From NCBI RefSeq assembly GCF_001693275.1, contig NZ_CP016477.1, positions 2,542,001 to 2,606,000 of the forward strand: 64,000 nucleotides of DNA, given 5' to 3'. A program made the position numbers and the translations under genes. Positions 15,402-24,889 of this stretch are shown here, piece by piece. The notes below the pieces were generated by a model, which searched no databases, was not told the origin of the DNA, and was given only the letters and a program-made list of their open reading frames with translations. This DNA is from Picosynechococcus sp. PCC 7117. Lineage in GTDB: Bacteria > Cyanobacteriota > Cyanobacteriia > Cyanobacteriales > MRBY01. Each line of letters opens with the position of its first letter. Within the stretch, counting starts at the first letter, position 1.

Positions 15402-17408
15402 TTAGAGGTTGGTCGGAACGTCGATGGTTTGGGGACTAGGGCTGGGGGTGGTGAGACGTTGCCAGGTGTTGATTTGGGTTTGGGCGGCGTCGTAGGCAGC
15501 GGTATTGCGGGGGATCTGGCGGGCGGTGGCGATCGCCTGGGGGATTGAGATATTGGCTTGGCTCTGGGCCACGGAGAGAATCCGATAGCTCCATTGGTCA
15601 GCGGCTTGCTTTCCTTCGGCCCGCAGTTGGCTAGCGCTGCTGGGAATTTCTTGGGTAAGGTTGATGGCTTCTACCCAGGCAGAGACGGAGTTGCCATTGG
15701 CCACTTGGTAGGCGCGATTGAGATTATTGATCGCGGTTTGTTCTTGACGCCAACTCCTGACCCTGGCTTGCATTTCGTCATAAAGGACACGGTTCGGGGC
15801 AATTTGGTTGGCAACGGCGATCGCCTCATCGAAGCGTTTTTGTTGGCCGAGGGCCACAGCTCGGTCAAAGATCGGCTGATCTTCAGTCCGTTCAATGGTG
15901 TTGCGCCACTGACGAATATTTTCTTGGGCTTCGTTGTAGAGGGCGCGACCGGATTGGATCGTGCGGGCTTCGGCGATCGCCTCCTGGAGACGATTGGTCG
16001 CCGCTAAATCTTTTGCATAGGCCAGGGTGGGAGAGTCTTCAGCGATTTCAATTTGGCGACGCCATTGGCGAATTTTTTGGCGGGCTTCATCGTAACGGGG
16101 GTTGCCTGAGGGGACACGGTTGAGCTGGGCGATCGCCCGTTCATAGTCGGCGATATTTCCCCCCTGGGCCAATTCCTCAGCCTGTTCTAGGATCGCCACG
16201 TCTTCAATTTCCCGTTGCCAACGACTAATCAGACCTTGGGCCTGGTCATAGACAGCACTGGCGGGCTGAATACTTTGGATTTGCACCAGGGCTGTTTCGA
16301 GATCCTTAACGGTTCCTTGGTTCGCCTTAAGGCCAGCTTGGGCCAGAATTCGCCAATCGACCACCACATTGTCGAGGTTCAGTTGATCCGGTAGGCGATC
16401 GCAGAGGGCCAGTAAGTCATCCCAGCGGCGTTCATCAATGATGTTGTCGGTGTAGTCAATGATTTTTTCGCGGGCGTCACTAATTAAACGTTGGGCCTGG
16501 GGGTAAGCATAGCTATCTTGGCTAATGTTGCTCGCCTGGGCGATCGCCTGGAGCCAATTTTCTAAACCGCCCCGACGCAGGGCTGCATAGGCCCCTTCTA
16601 GCTGCTCCGTTTCCTTGCGAGCCAACTGAATTTGCGCCATGGCCTCATCGTACTTCACCGTAGCCCAGTAGCGATTGTCTAAATAACTGAGTTGGACGAC
16701 TGTCCGCATCGCCTGGCTTAAATCCCCTGCTTCGAGTTGCCGTTGCAGGCTAGCTAGAATCGCTTCTCCCTCTTGCCAAATATCTTCCCAGGCCGTGATT
16801 TGGGCCTCAATTTCTGCTTGAAAACCGGCCTTTTCGGGAATATCGCGCACCATGGCGATCGCCTCATCCAACTTTCCCGCCTGGAATTCCACCTCAGCAA
16901 GGGCAATAATTTGCGAAACCCACACCTCAATGTTGCGGTCAATATCCGCCCGGAGGGGGTGATTCTCCGAAAAACCACTCACCATCCGAATCGCCTTTAG
17001 GTAGCTGGCAAGGGTCTGTTTCTCCGCCTCAATCTGGGCGCAGTATAAGCGGGTTGTGGCGGAGGCTAAAGGCAAGAACAGGGCACTGCAATTGTTGCTG
17101 CCATTAAAACTCAGGAGAACCGATGTCGCCAAAAAGCCTACGCCTCCCGATAGGAAAATTAAGAGCAACCCTAACCATTGCCAATTGGGGAGAAGAAATT
17201 GGCGTTTACGCGGAACCTCAAGGATTTCTGTCTCTGTCTCTGCCGTTGCTTGCTCTGGATCCCCATTGGCGATCGCCGTCGTTTCCATGCTTAAATCTTG
17301 CGTCCCAGACGCTTCCGATAAACCTGCTTCAGTCGATAACACTGGCTGCGATTGGGTGCCAACGGAAGAAACGGATTGCACTTGCGAGGGATCAGGTTTC
17401 TGGCTCAT
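15402..17408 (-). CDS. Membrane-anchored helical repeat protein, 668 aa
   Basis: No named function. Seen: a polar N-terminal tail (1-85), one transmembrane helix (about 92-115, LGLLLIFLSGGVGFLATSVLL), then a long C-terminal region of tandem helical units about 45-55 residues long. Their recurring core is EAIAxAxxI...LYxEAQxxIxxWR (for example IRQWRNTIE, VRSWRQEQ, INTWQRL), a TPR-like pattern in single-pass topology. Several repeats encode Ala-Ile-Ala with the HIP1 word GCGATCGCC. Ends with a Pro/Ser tail. Shares an operon with the HerA-like ATPase, whose membrane scaffold it might be; that link is inference. Confidence 0.7.
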   Translation of the reverse strand: MSQKPDPSQVQSVSSVGTQSQPVLSTEAGLSEASGTQDLSMETTAIANGDPEQATAETETEILEVPRKRQFLLPNWQWLGLLLIFLSGGVGFLATSVLLSFNGSNNCSALFLPLASATTRLYCAQIEAEKQTLASYLKAIRMVSGFSENHPLRADIDRNIEVWVSQIIALAEVEFQAGKLDEAIAMVRDIPEKAGFQAEIEAQITAWEDIWQEGEAILASLQRQLEAGDLSQAMRTVVQLSYLDNRYWATVKYDEAMAQIQLARKETEQLEGAYAALRRGGLENWLQAIAQASNISQDSYAYPQAQRLISDAREKIIDYTDNIIDERRWDDLLALCDRLPDQLNLDNVVVDWRILAQAGLKANQGTVKDLETALVQIQSIQPASAVYDQAQGLISRWQREIEDVAILEQAEELAQGGNIADYERAIAQLNRVPSGNPRYDEARQKIRQWRRQIEIAEDSPTLAYAKDLAATNRLQEAIAEARTIQSGRALYNEAQENIRQWRNTIERTEDQPIFDRAVALGQQKRFDEAIAVANQIAPNRVLYDEMQARVRSWRQEQTAINNLNRAYQVANGNSVSAWVEAINLTQEIPSSASQLRAEGKQAADQWSYRILSVAQSQANISIPQAIATARQIPRNTAAYDAAQTQINTWQRLTTPSPSPQTIDVPTNL

Positions 17409-17779
17409 ATAAACCGGAGGCTAAAATTTTGCAGACATGGATAGCTAAGATCTATGATACGTTCTACGCGATTTCATAAAAATTGGCATCATCATAGCAT
17501 AGGCATCTTAAGCGTTTAGGCGCAGTACAAACCAAAAAATTGACAGCCTTTCCAAAGTTCTTTTCCAATAAATTAAGGAAGAGATATCGCCAAGGCCGTT
17601 TTATATCAGCTATTCTTGATTCTCTCAGTAGGATGTAGACAGAGATTTATAGATATGTCTGATAATATGGGCATCATTCGTCCCTTACTCAAAATCTGAA
17701 AGGCACCTCCGCTGCATCCTAGTGAGACTGCCCCATCACCACTCTGTACTATATAAATCGTTAAGGATAGGTTTGAAAG
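17409..17779. promoter_or_regulatory. Divergent intergenic region upstream of the CurT-like gene
   Basis: 371 bases between divergent genes. No convincing gene on either strand. ACTATATAAATC at about 17748-17759 just upstream of the CurT-like ATG resembles a -10 region. GTTAAGGATAGG gives a ribosome site (AAGGA) about 13 bases before ATG 17780. Confidence 0.4.
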
Positions 17780-18187
17780 ATGGAACAACAGCCTGAAACC
17801 CAAGTAGAAACTGGTACAACTCCGTTTAACAACGAAGCACCCGGTCCCATGACCTCCCCCCAAACCGAGCAGCCTTGGCAAGAAGCAGTCAAACCCATCA
17901 CGGATTTTCTGTCTGAACTGCCTGAGGAGCTAGGGAAATTTTTCGCCGACTACAAACAACCCCTGATCACCGTCGGTTTGATTGTGGCAGCTTTGATTAC
18001 CGTCAAGCTGACCTTTGCACTAATCGGTGCCATTAACGATATTCCCCTATTAGCACCCACCTTTGAGCTGATTGGTATCTCTTACACAGCATGGTTTGTC
18101 TATCGCTATTTGCTTAAAGCTTCAAACCGTGATGAATTGCTGGCAGAATTCAATTCTCTTAAGTCTCAAGTGTTGGGTAAAAAATAA
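17780..18187 (+). CDS. CAAD-domain protein, CURT1/CurT-like thylakoid curvature protein
   Basis: Thylakoid membrane protein of the CURT1/CAAD family, which bends thylakoid membranes and shapes thylakoid margins. Seen: a polar acidic N-terminal tail (1-50), an amphipathic helix (ELPEELGKFFADYK), two closely spaced transmembrane helices (LITVGLIVAALITVKLTFALIGAI and LLAPTFELIGISYTAWFVYRYL), and a C-terminal amphipathic helix. 135 residues and this order match the family. A strong terminator follows, so it is monocistronic. Gene name not assigned because curvature activity is inferred by family. Confidence 0.82.
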   Translation: MEQQPETQVETGTTPFNNEAPGPMTSPQTEQPWQEAVKPITDFLSELPEELGKFFADYKQPLITVGLIVAALITVKLTFALIGAINDIPLLAPTFELIGISYTAWFVYRYLLKASNRDELLAEFNSLKSQVLGKK

Positions 18188-18215
18188 ACCTAGATTTCTC
18201 GTCTGGACTTGACTC

Positions 18216-18246
18216 TCCTCGGCACATGCCGAGGAATTTTGATTTT
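18216..18246 (+). terminator. Rho-independent terminator of the CurT-like gene
   Basis: TCCTCGGC / GCCGAGGA perfect 8-bp stem with ACAT loop, then a T-rich tract (ATTTTGATTTTT). Confidence 0.75.
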
Positions 18247-18462
18247 TAAGAGAGATAGTCAGTAACAGCTTTCTCTAATCGTGAAAATAGAATTATAAAA
18301 TTAAAAATCCAACTATGCTCTGTTGAAAGTTTTGTTGGATTAAATAAATTCTTATAAAAGAATCTTCATTACAGGTGGTTCTGAAAATAAAGTCGCAATA
18401 CTCTTATATTTTATTTGGAACTGCTATATTTTAACTCCTTTTTTATAAGTGTTCTCTAGAAA

Positions 18463-19314
18463 ATGAAATTCTCCTTAATCACCAGCACATTAGGTGAAGA
18501 TAGGCATGATAAAATCGTGCGCCTAATTCACTCTTTAATAAAACAAAAACATCAGGATTTTGAATTGATTATTGTCGATCAAAATGAGACTTCAAAACTC
18601 AAAGTAACATTAGAAAGTTATTTTAATGAGATCAATTTGATTTACCTGAAGCATGATCAAAGGGGGGTGTCAGCGGGGAGGAATTTTGGATTTAGGTATG
18701 TATCTGGTGAAATTGTCAGTTTTCCTGATGACGATTGCTGGTATCCAGATATACTTTTAATGTCAGTCAATACTTGGTTTTTAAATAATATTAATTGGGA
18801 TGCTTTAAGTGGTTGTACCATTGATCTAAAAAAAAATTTGACAACAAGCAGATGGGATAAGAATCCAGGAGAAATTCATAAGTTTAATGTCTGGCGTAGA
18901 GGAATTACTTCATCCATTTTTTTGCGAACCTATGCACTTGCAAACGCCCAAGGTTTTGATGAGACACTTGGACCAGGTGCAGACTCTCCTTGGCAATGCT
19001 CAGATGAGACTGATTATCTTCTAAACTTGCTATCACAAAATAAGAAACTATATTATGATCCAGAAGTAAAAGTCTACCATCTTGAACCAATTACCCAGTA
19101 TGACCAACAAGCATTGGCACGCGCAAAAAGGTATGCTCCAGGAACGGGCCGCGTATTAAAAAAGCATAGTTATCCATTTTGGTTTGTTGCAATCGCTTTA
19201 TTAAGACCAATTTTGGGAACTTTATATTATGCAACTAAAATGCAGGGATGGCGGGCTAAATTCCACTGGCTTATTTTTCAAGGTAGATTAAATGGTTGGC
19301 TTTCTTCTAAATAA
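18463..19314 (+). CDS. Glycosyltransferase family 2
   Basis: GT-A fold transferase. Seen: SLITSTLGEDR start, FELIIVDQNE (nucleotide-binding), GVSAGRNFGFRYVSGEIVSFPDDDCWYP with the metal-binding DDD motif, GPGADSPWQCSDETDYLL acceptor-site region and a C-terminal helix-rich tail (FWFVAIALLRPILG) that may associate with the membrane. Visibly AT-rich with almost no HIP1 sites, unlike flanking core genes, which suggests acquisition. It starts a small polysaccharide islet with convergent GT4 and flippase genes. Donor sugar unknown. Confidence 0.88.
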   Translation: MKFSLITSTLGEDRHDKIVRLIHSLIKQKHQDFELIIVDQNETSKLKVTLESYFNEINLIYLKHDQRGVSAGRNFGFRYVSGEIVSFPDDDCWYPDILLMSVNTWFLNNINWDALSGCTIDLKKNLTTSRWDKNPGEIHKFNVWRRGITSSIFLRTYALANAQGFDETLGPGADSPWQCSDETDYLLNLLSQNKKLYYDPEVKVYHLEPITQYDQQALARAKRYAPGTGRVLKKHSYPFWFVAIALLRPILGTLYYATKMQGWRAKFHWLIFQGRLNGWLSSK

Positions 19315-19363
19315 TTACTCCTAAAGCCTCTTAAAAAAGTAGATCAAAAAACAAGCCTGAAAA

Positions 19364-20446
19364 TCAACTTAAATTCCGGAGAATTTGTCTGGTTTCTTGT
19401 CCTGTTTTTTCCCATGAAAACATACTTGCTCTTTGGAGTCCTTTTTGCATTAGATCAGCATAAAGATTATCGTCTTTGGTGATGCGTTCCATCGCACTAC
19501 GTATTTCTTGAACATTTTTTGGGTCTACTAAGATGGCAGAATCTTTTGCCACTTCGACTAATGAAGATTGATTAGATGTGATGACAGGTAATCCGCAAGC
19601 CATTGCTTCCAATAAAGGGAGACCAAAGCCTTCCCAAAGGCTTACAAACATTAAACAAAATGCTTGATTAAGAATCATAGGCAAGTCTTGAAAGGAAACA
19701 TAATCTTTAAACAAGACTTGATTTTCTAATTCTAGATTTTTCACCAAATCAATTAACTGTGGCGTGTAACGTTTATCTTTAGGCCCAATAAGCCAAAATT
19801 CATAATCTTCTTTATCCTTAAGCAGAGAAAATGCTTTAATCATTCTAGGGAGATTTTTGTGTGGGTTATGGCGACCCAAGTATAAAAAATAAGGCTTTTT
19901 AGATTTTGACTTATTTGATTGCATGTAAAATTTTTTAGGATTATAAGCAAGATGAATAGGTGTAATTTTAGTAGCAGAAATATTGAAAAAACTCATCAAG
20001 TCATCTGCAGTTGCTTGGGAGTTACAAATAATATGCTTACTTTGATCTAACACAATAGGTAAAACAAATTTCTGATAATAGTGTAATGGAGATCGCTTGT
20101 CTGGATGGCGTAATGGAATTAAATCATGAACCATAACAACAGTTTTAGCAGTGGTATAAATAGGTGATTCTGGTAAAGGAGAAAAAATCAAGTTTGATTC
20201 TAGTTTTTGATAAATCTTTGGCAAAGTAAGCTGAGTCCAATATAGCCGTTTAAGATGCCCCTTTAAGCCAAAATCTGGACTAAGTTCTTTTGGAATTAGA
20301 TAAGAATTAAAAGTTGTAAATTGATCATCAAAATTACAAACAAGAAATTTAGAATTTAGTTGAGAAAGGTATGGTGATATATTGCGAGCATAAATACTAA
20401 TCCCTGTCGGCTTTTTAGATAAGATAGATAAGTTGACGAGTATCAT
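19364..20446 (-). CDS. Glycosyltransferase family 4
   Basis: GT-B transferase of GT4, similar in layout to mannosyltransferase-type enzymes. Seen: TGISIYARNISPYLS N-terminal loop, VVMVHDLIPLRHP, ICNSQATADDLM, YFLYLGRHNPHKNL at the domain junction, FWLIGPKDKRYTP, and the C-terminal motif SLWEGFGLPLLEAMACGLPVI with the E(x7)E pair. AT-rich. Lies 14 bases downstream of the flippase on the same strand, hence one operon. Likely builds the repeat unit that the flippase exports. Confidence 0.9.
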   Translation of the reverse strand: MILVNLSILSKKPTGISIYARNISPYLSQLNSKFLVCNFDDQFTTFNSYLIPKELSPDFGLKGHLKRLYWTQLTLPKIYQKLESNLIFSPLPESPIYTTAKTVVMVHDLIPLRHPDKRSPLHYYQKFVLPIVLDQSKHIICNSQATADDLMSFFNISATKITPIHLAYNPKKFYMQSNKSKSKKPYFLYLGRHNPHKNLPRMIKAFSLLKDKEDYEFWLIGPKDKRYTPQLIDLVKNLELENQVLFKDYVSFQDLPMILNQAFCLMFVSLWEGFGLPLLEAMACGLPVITSNQSSLVEVAKDSAILVDPKNVQEIRSAMERITKDDNLYADLMQKGLQRASMFSWEKTGQETRQILRNLS

Positions 20447-20460
20447 ATTAAAGATGCATC

Positions 20461-21798
20461 TTAGGTGTTTTTATTGATTTTTTTTGGAAATTTTAATGGA
20501 TTTAAAGTATTTAATTGAAGACGAAATACAATTCTTGTCTGTGAAAAAAAAGCGTTGATTAAAAATCCAGAAAATAACTGAGAAATAACTGTAGAAATTG
20601 CTGCACCGACGCCAGAATATTTAGGAATCAAAAAGATATTTAGAATAATATTAAGTAACGCACCAGAAAAAGTTATCCAGAAGGAATAATTGCTTAATTT
20701 CTCTGCAATAAACCATGGAGAAATTCCTGTTCCCATAAATACAAATAATGTTGCCCAGATATGAATTTTCAAGATTGTCCCTGCAGCAAGATATTCTGGC
20801 CCATAAATCATCAAAATAAGAGGAGATGCAGTGAACAAAATGGGAAGTGAAATCATCAAAGATAGACGAATCAAAAAGGATAGTAAGTCTTTGATTTTTT
20901 CGTAATATTGTTTTTTGTTTTTTTCTTTTGCTGCATAAATTGAAGGGGAAACTGAAGCAATAATTATATTAGGAATAAAATACCATATTTCAGATATTTT
21001 AGTTGCGGATGAATAAATGCCAACTGCTTCTTCTCCAACGATGCTCCCCAACATTACTAAGTCTGTCTTCATATATAAGATGATGCTCAAACCAGATAAG
21101 ATTAAGGGCCAGCTTTCATGAAGTAACGATTTTGCAATTTCAGTATTCCATTCAAGTTTGAACGGGCATTTTTTTAATTGATAAACTAAGACAAAACCAC
21201 TTGCTTCCAGAGCAGCTTCTCCAAATATAATCCAGGCAAAATAAATCAATGGAACTTGTAGAATTAAGAGCGCAACTTTACTGAGAGTGACAACTATGAA
21301 TACAAGAATTTTAATGGCAACTATATATTTAGATTGAACTTGAGCAGAAAACCAAAAATTAACGACTTCAAAAGCTTGGAATAAAATACTTGAACTTAGT
21401 ATTAGAAAAATCAAGCTAAATTCAGTATTGTCTGTTCCCAAAAAAAGATAAACTCCTGTAGCAATAAGCCCAAGTGAAATAATGCTAGATATCACAAGTT
21501 TGAGCCAAAATACAGTGCCTAAAATTTTATTTTTTTCTTGAGGAAAATTAACTAGAGAACGAATAACTAAAGTATCTAATCCAAGCTTGGATAGGGGGTG
21601 AAGTAAAACAATAATTGCCCCGGCATAATTCAATGTACCTAATTGAGCAGCTCCTAGATATCTTGCCATCCAAGCACTCATAAAAAAACCGATTATCATC
21701 CGAACAGTATATTCAAATGACAACCACGAAATGTTACTCAAAATGGCTTTTTGTTCACCTATCAACTGCTTTTTGCATAACGACAGTCTTTTGAACAT
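20461..21798 (-). CDS. Polysaccharide flippase (Wzx/RfbX, MATE-like superfamily)
   Basis: Oligosaccharide-lipid flippase that turns undecaprenyl-linked repeat units across the cytoplasmic membrane. Seen: about 12 hydrophobic helices across 445 residues. The N-terminal SWLSFEYTVRMIIGFFMSAWMARYLGAAQLGTLNYA and later LHESWPLILSGLSIILYMKTDLVMLGSIVGEEAVGIYSSATKISE are typical of the family. AT-rich. No Wzy polymerase is visible nearby, so the locus is incomplete in this window. An operon with the GT4 downstream. Confidence 0.9.
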   Translation of the reverse strand: MFKRLSLCKKQLIGEQKAILSNISWLSFEYTVRMIIGFFMSAWMARYLGAAQLGTLNYAGAIIVLLHPLSKLGLDTLVIRSLVNFPQEKNKILGTVFWLKLVISSIISLGLIATGVYLFLGTDNTEFSLIFLILSSSILFQAFEVVNFWFSAQVQSKYIVAIKILVFIVVTLSKVALLILQVPLIYFAWIIFGEAALEASGFVLVYQLKKCPFKLEWNTEIAKSLLHESWPLILSGLSIILYMKTDLVMLGSIVGEEAVGIYSSATKISEIWYFIPNIIIASVSPSIYAAKEKNKKQYYEKIKDLLSFLIRLSLMISLPILFTASPLILMIYGPEYLAAGTILKIHIWATLFVFMGTGISPWFIAEKLSNYSFWITFSGALLNIILNIFLIPKYSGVGAAISTVISQLFSGFLINAFFSQTRIVFRLQLNTLNPLKFPKKINKNT

Positions 21799-21866
21799 AA
21801 ATGAGAGAAGTCGAGTCAGATGATGGTGTTATATTTAAGCGAAATGATAATATCAATTAAGCTAGA

Positions 21867-24476
21867 TTAAATATCTTCAGATAAGTACAGAGTAAAGCGG
21901 TGTACCTTAGGCAATTTTATATTTTGCTGACTCATAGTATGCATCATATAAAGGATATGATCTGCTTGTAATAAAGTGCCATCATTGCGGCAACTACCTC
22001 GATAACGGAGTTGGACTTGGGTGGGGCTAATGACTTTTTCGAGGGCGATCGCCGTTAACATTTCTCGGAGATTCAGTTGCTTAATTTTGCCAGACTTTGT
22101 TTTCTTTTCGAGGAGAATTTCCGGAGTCTGACGGATGGTTTCGAGCCAAGCTTCCCATTGTGCCGCAGAAACAGGTTCTTCAGTTTCAAGATCAATCAGG
22201 TATTCTGCTTCCGTAAGGAGCGCAGTGGCGGCCTTAGAACGGACGGGCACTTCCTCAACGCGATAGATGGGCATATCGATGGGCAACTGTTCAGCGAGTC
22301 GTCGCCGGAAATCTTCTAGATCCAAGACTTGGCGCAACTCAAAATCAATAATTTCTCCTGAGCTGGTGGCTCCTAATGATAGGGCATTGGCGATGGAAAT
22401 GCGGGGGCTCGGATGAAAGCCGTTGGTAAAAGCCACGGGAATTGAAGCGCGGCGCACGGCTCGGTCAAATAAACGGACTAAATCGAGGTGGCTCACTAGA
22501 CGCATATCCCCTTGTTTACCAAACCAAACCCGGAACCGTTGTAGGCGTTCTTGATCCTTTTGGAATTGACCGACAAATTCGGGAATTTCGGGCGGTTGAT
22601 AGACGACATTATGGCCAAAATCGGTGCTGCAGACGCCACAATGGGAACAACCATCAAAGGCACAGTCGGGAATGGTTGCTGCTTCGAGGGCTCGCTTTAG
22701 ATCGTCCTTGAGCCACTGCTTGTCAATGCCTGTGTTGAGGTGATCCCAGGGCAAGGGGGCGTCGAGGGGATCATTGTCGGTGGTTTCAAAGATATTCCAC
22801 TCGCCACTTTCGACTTTGCGGTATTTCCAGGTGAGGTCGGATTCGGCGATCGCCTGTTCCCAAGCGCCATAGGCTTTGTCTAAATTCTCCCACCAGGAAT
22901 CCATGCCAGCCCCCAGTTCCCAGGCTCGGCGAACGACTTTACCCAAACGGCGATCGCCTCGGCCAACGAAATCCTCCATGGCTGAAATGCGCACATCGGT
23001 ATAGTTCACCTTCACGCCGCGAATCGGTCGAAAAGCTTCCCGCAACAGTTCCTGTTTACGCTTAAATTCCGTCGTTGAAACCGAATGCCATTGGAAAGGC
23101 GTGTGGGGTTTTGGGGTGAAATTAGAAATGGTGATGTTGAAGTTTAAACGGCGATTGCTCAGGGACGCACATTCCCGCCGCAGCCATTGCACCGTTTCCG
23201 CGATGCCCAACACATCGAGATCCGTTTCTCCGGGGAGACCGATCATAAAATAAAGTTTGACCTTATCCCAACCCTCTTTTACCGCCGTTTGGATACCCCG
23301 TAGCAGTTCTTCATTGGTCAAACCCTTATTGATCACATCCCGCATTCGTTGGGTGCCTGCTTCTGGAGCAAAGGTCAAACCCGCTTTACGCGTCCCACCG
23401 ACAATATTGGCAATATTTTCATCAAAACGATCCACCCGCTGGCTGGGCAGAGATAGGGAAATATTTTCGTCCTTGAGGCGATTTTTAATCTCGACTCCTA
23501 CCGCTGGCAACGAGAGATAGTCAGAACAACTGAGGGAAAGTAGAGAAAATTCGTTGTAACCCGTCGCCCGCATTCCTTTTTCGATAGCATCGACGACTTT
23601 CTCTGGTTCGACATCCGTCGCAGGTCGCGTTAGCATTCCCGGTTGGCAGAAGCGGCAGCCCCGGGTACAACCCCGGCGAATTTCCACCGTCAGGCGATCA
23701 TGAACTGTTTCTACATAGGGCACGAGGCCGATGGAATAGGCGGGAATTGGCGTGGCGACACGGCGCAAAATTCGCTTGGGCACTTCGTCACGGGTTGGAT
23801 GCACAGAACCATCCGCCGCCATTGCGTAGAAGCGAGGCACATAAACCCCCGGTACCTGGGCTAAATCCAGCAGAGTTTCTTCCTTACTCAGACCGTTAAC
23901 CTTGGCTTCTTCGAGGATGAAACCCACTTCGGGCAAAAGTTCTTCGCCATCGCCCAGAACGATAAAGTCAAAAAAGTCAGCGTAGGGTTCTGGGTTAGAG
24001 GTGGCTGTTTGTCCCCCCGCAAAAATGAACGGATAATTTCCTTGATCTCGTTCCTGCCAAGTGAGGGGAATCTGGGCAAGGGTAAGCATTTCCAGAATAT
24101 TGGTCGCTCCCAGTTCATAGCTCAAGCTAAAGCCGAGAATGTCAAATTCCAACAGCGATCGCCTGGATTCGAGGGCAAACAGCGGCAGATTTTTTTCCTT
24201 TAACTTCTCGCTCAGATCAGCGGCGGGTAGATAAGTGCGATCGCACAACTGTCGAGGTTGAGCATTAATCACGTTGTAGAGCAGGATATGGCCCAAATTC
24301 GAGGAACCCACCTCATAGACTTCCGGATAGGTCAGCACCCAACGCACCACCGCCCCTTGCCAAGGCTTATGGATTGCACCCAGTTCATTACCCAAGTAGC
24401 GCGCTGGTTTGAAAATATCCGTCGTAATCAGCGCTTCGTAATCAGCCGGTTGAGGAAGACAGGGAGCCGTTGCCAC
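21867..24476 (-). CDS. B12-binding-type radical SAM protein with C-terminal DUF2344
   Basis: Large two-part protein of the TIGR03960/TIGR03936 type. The N-terminal region resembles a B12-binding fold (SNLGHILLYNVIN; FIFAGGQTATSNPEPYADFFDFIVLGDGEE). The radical SAM core has RRGCTRGCRFCQPGML, giving the CxxxCxxC iron-sulfur ligands, and a later GLPGETD. Cysteine-rich CAFDGCSHCGVC at about residue 610 may bind a second metal centre. The C-terminal part (RVWFGKQGDMRLVSHLDLVRLFDRA) is DUF2344. 869 residues fits the fused cyanobacterial form. Reaction unknown. Confidence 0.9.
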   Translation of the reverse strand: MATAPCLPQPADYEALITTDIFKPARYLGNELGAIHKPWQGAVVRWVLTYPEVYEVGSSNLGHILLYNVINAQPRQLCDRTYLPAADLSEKLKEKNLPLFALESRRSLLEFDILGFSLSYELGATNILEMLTLAQIPLTWQERDQGNYPFIFAGGQTATSNPEPYADFFDFIVLGDGEELLPEVGFILEEAKVNGLSKEETLLDLAQVPGVYVPRFYAMAADGSVHPTRDEVPKRILRRVATPIPAYSIGLVPYVETVHDRLTVEIRRGCTRGCRFCQPGMLTRPATDVEPEKVVDAIEKGMRATGYNEFSLLSLSCSDYLSLPAVGVEIKNRLKDENISLSLPSQRVDRFDENIANIVGGTRKAGLTFAPEAGTQRMRDVINKGLTNEELLRGIQTAVKEGWDKVKLYFMIGLPGETDLDVLGIAETVQWLRRECASLSNRRLNFNITISNFTPKPHTPFQWHSVSTTEFKRKQELLREAFRPIRGVKVNYTDVRISAMEDFVGRGDRRLGKVVRRAWELGAGMDSWWENLDKAYGAWEQAIAESDLTWKYRKVESGEWNIFETTDNDPLDAPLPWDHLNTGIDKQWLKDDLKRALEAATIPDCAFDGCSHCGVCSTDFGHNVVYQPPEIPEFVGQFQKDQERLQRFRVWFGKQGDMRLVSHLDLVRLFDRAVRRASIPVAFTNGFHPSPRISIANALSLGATSSGEIIDFELRQVLDLEDFRRRLAEQLPIDMPIYRVEEVPVRSKAATALLTEAEYLIDLETEEPVSAAQWEAWLETIRQTPEILLEKKTKSGKIKQLNLREMLTAIALEKVISPTQVQLRYRGSCRNDGTLLQADHILYMMHTMSQQNIKLPKVHRFTLYLSEDI

Positions 24477-24547
24477 AGGTGATGAACCTCCAAGGGAGTC
24501 GAGGGAAACAATTCAGTCCCCCATTATACCGGAGAGCCTTCGAGATG

Positions 24548-24889
24548 CTAGGCCGCGAGCAACCGGGATGCCTGCGCAAAAAATTCTGCTTCATCTTTGA
24601 AAATGCGCACAAACTGCTCCATTTGGGTCAGCTCCAATACCATACGCACCTGGGAATTGATCCCACAACAGCCGAGGCGTTTACCATGGGATTCTGCCAA
24701 TTTTGTGCCCTGACTGAGCACCACCGCCGCCGCACTGTCGATAAATTCTACCTGCTGGAGATCGACTAAAATTTCTCGACTGAATTCGTCATTGATCGCC
24801 CCATGGAGCGATCGCCAAAATACGTCAAGATTTGAGGTTGTCAAAGCACAATTTGGGCGCAGAATAACAGGCTGTTGGTTTTTATCCAT
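24548..24889 (-). CDS. STAS-domain protein (anti-sigma-factor-antagonist type)
   Basis: Single STAS domain like SpoIIAA/RsbV. Seen: ILVDLQQVEFIDSAAAVVLSQG, the conserved strand-loop with DS at the phosphorylation position. GKRLGCCGINSQVRMVLELTQM and the FKDEAEFF tail follow. I chose the ATG complementing 24887-24889 (MDKNQQPVILRP), which has GGGGAGAG just upstream and gives a 113-residue single domain. Longer starts add a poorly conserved segment of up to 51 residues. No kinase or phosphatase partner is adjacent. Confidence 0.82.
   Translation of the reverse strand: MDKNQQPVILRPNCALTTSNLDVFWRSLHGAINDEFSREILVDLQQVEFIDSAAAVVLSQGTKLAESHGKRLGCCGINSQVRMVLELTQMEQFVRIFKDEAEFFAQASRLLAA

Noticed and set aside
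17606-17881. 91-codon minus-strand frame upstream of the CurT-like gene
   Set aside because: Overlaps the start of the CurT-like gene, lacks a ribosome site and shows no protein-like pattern.
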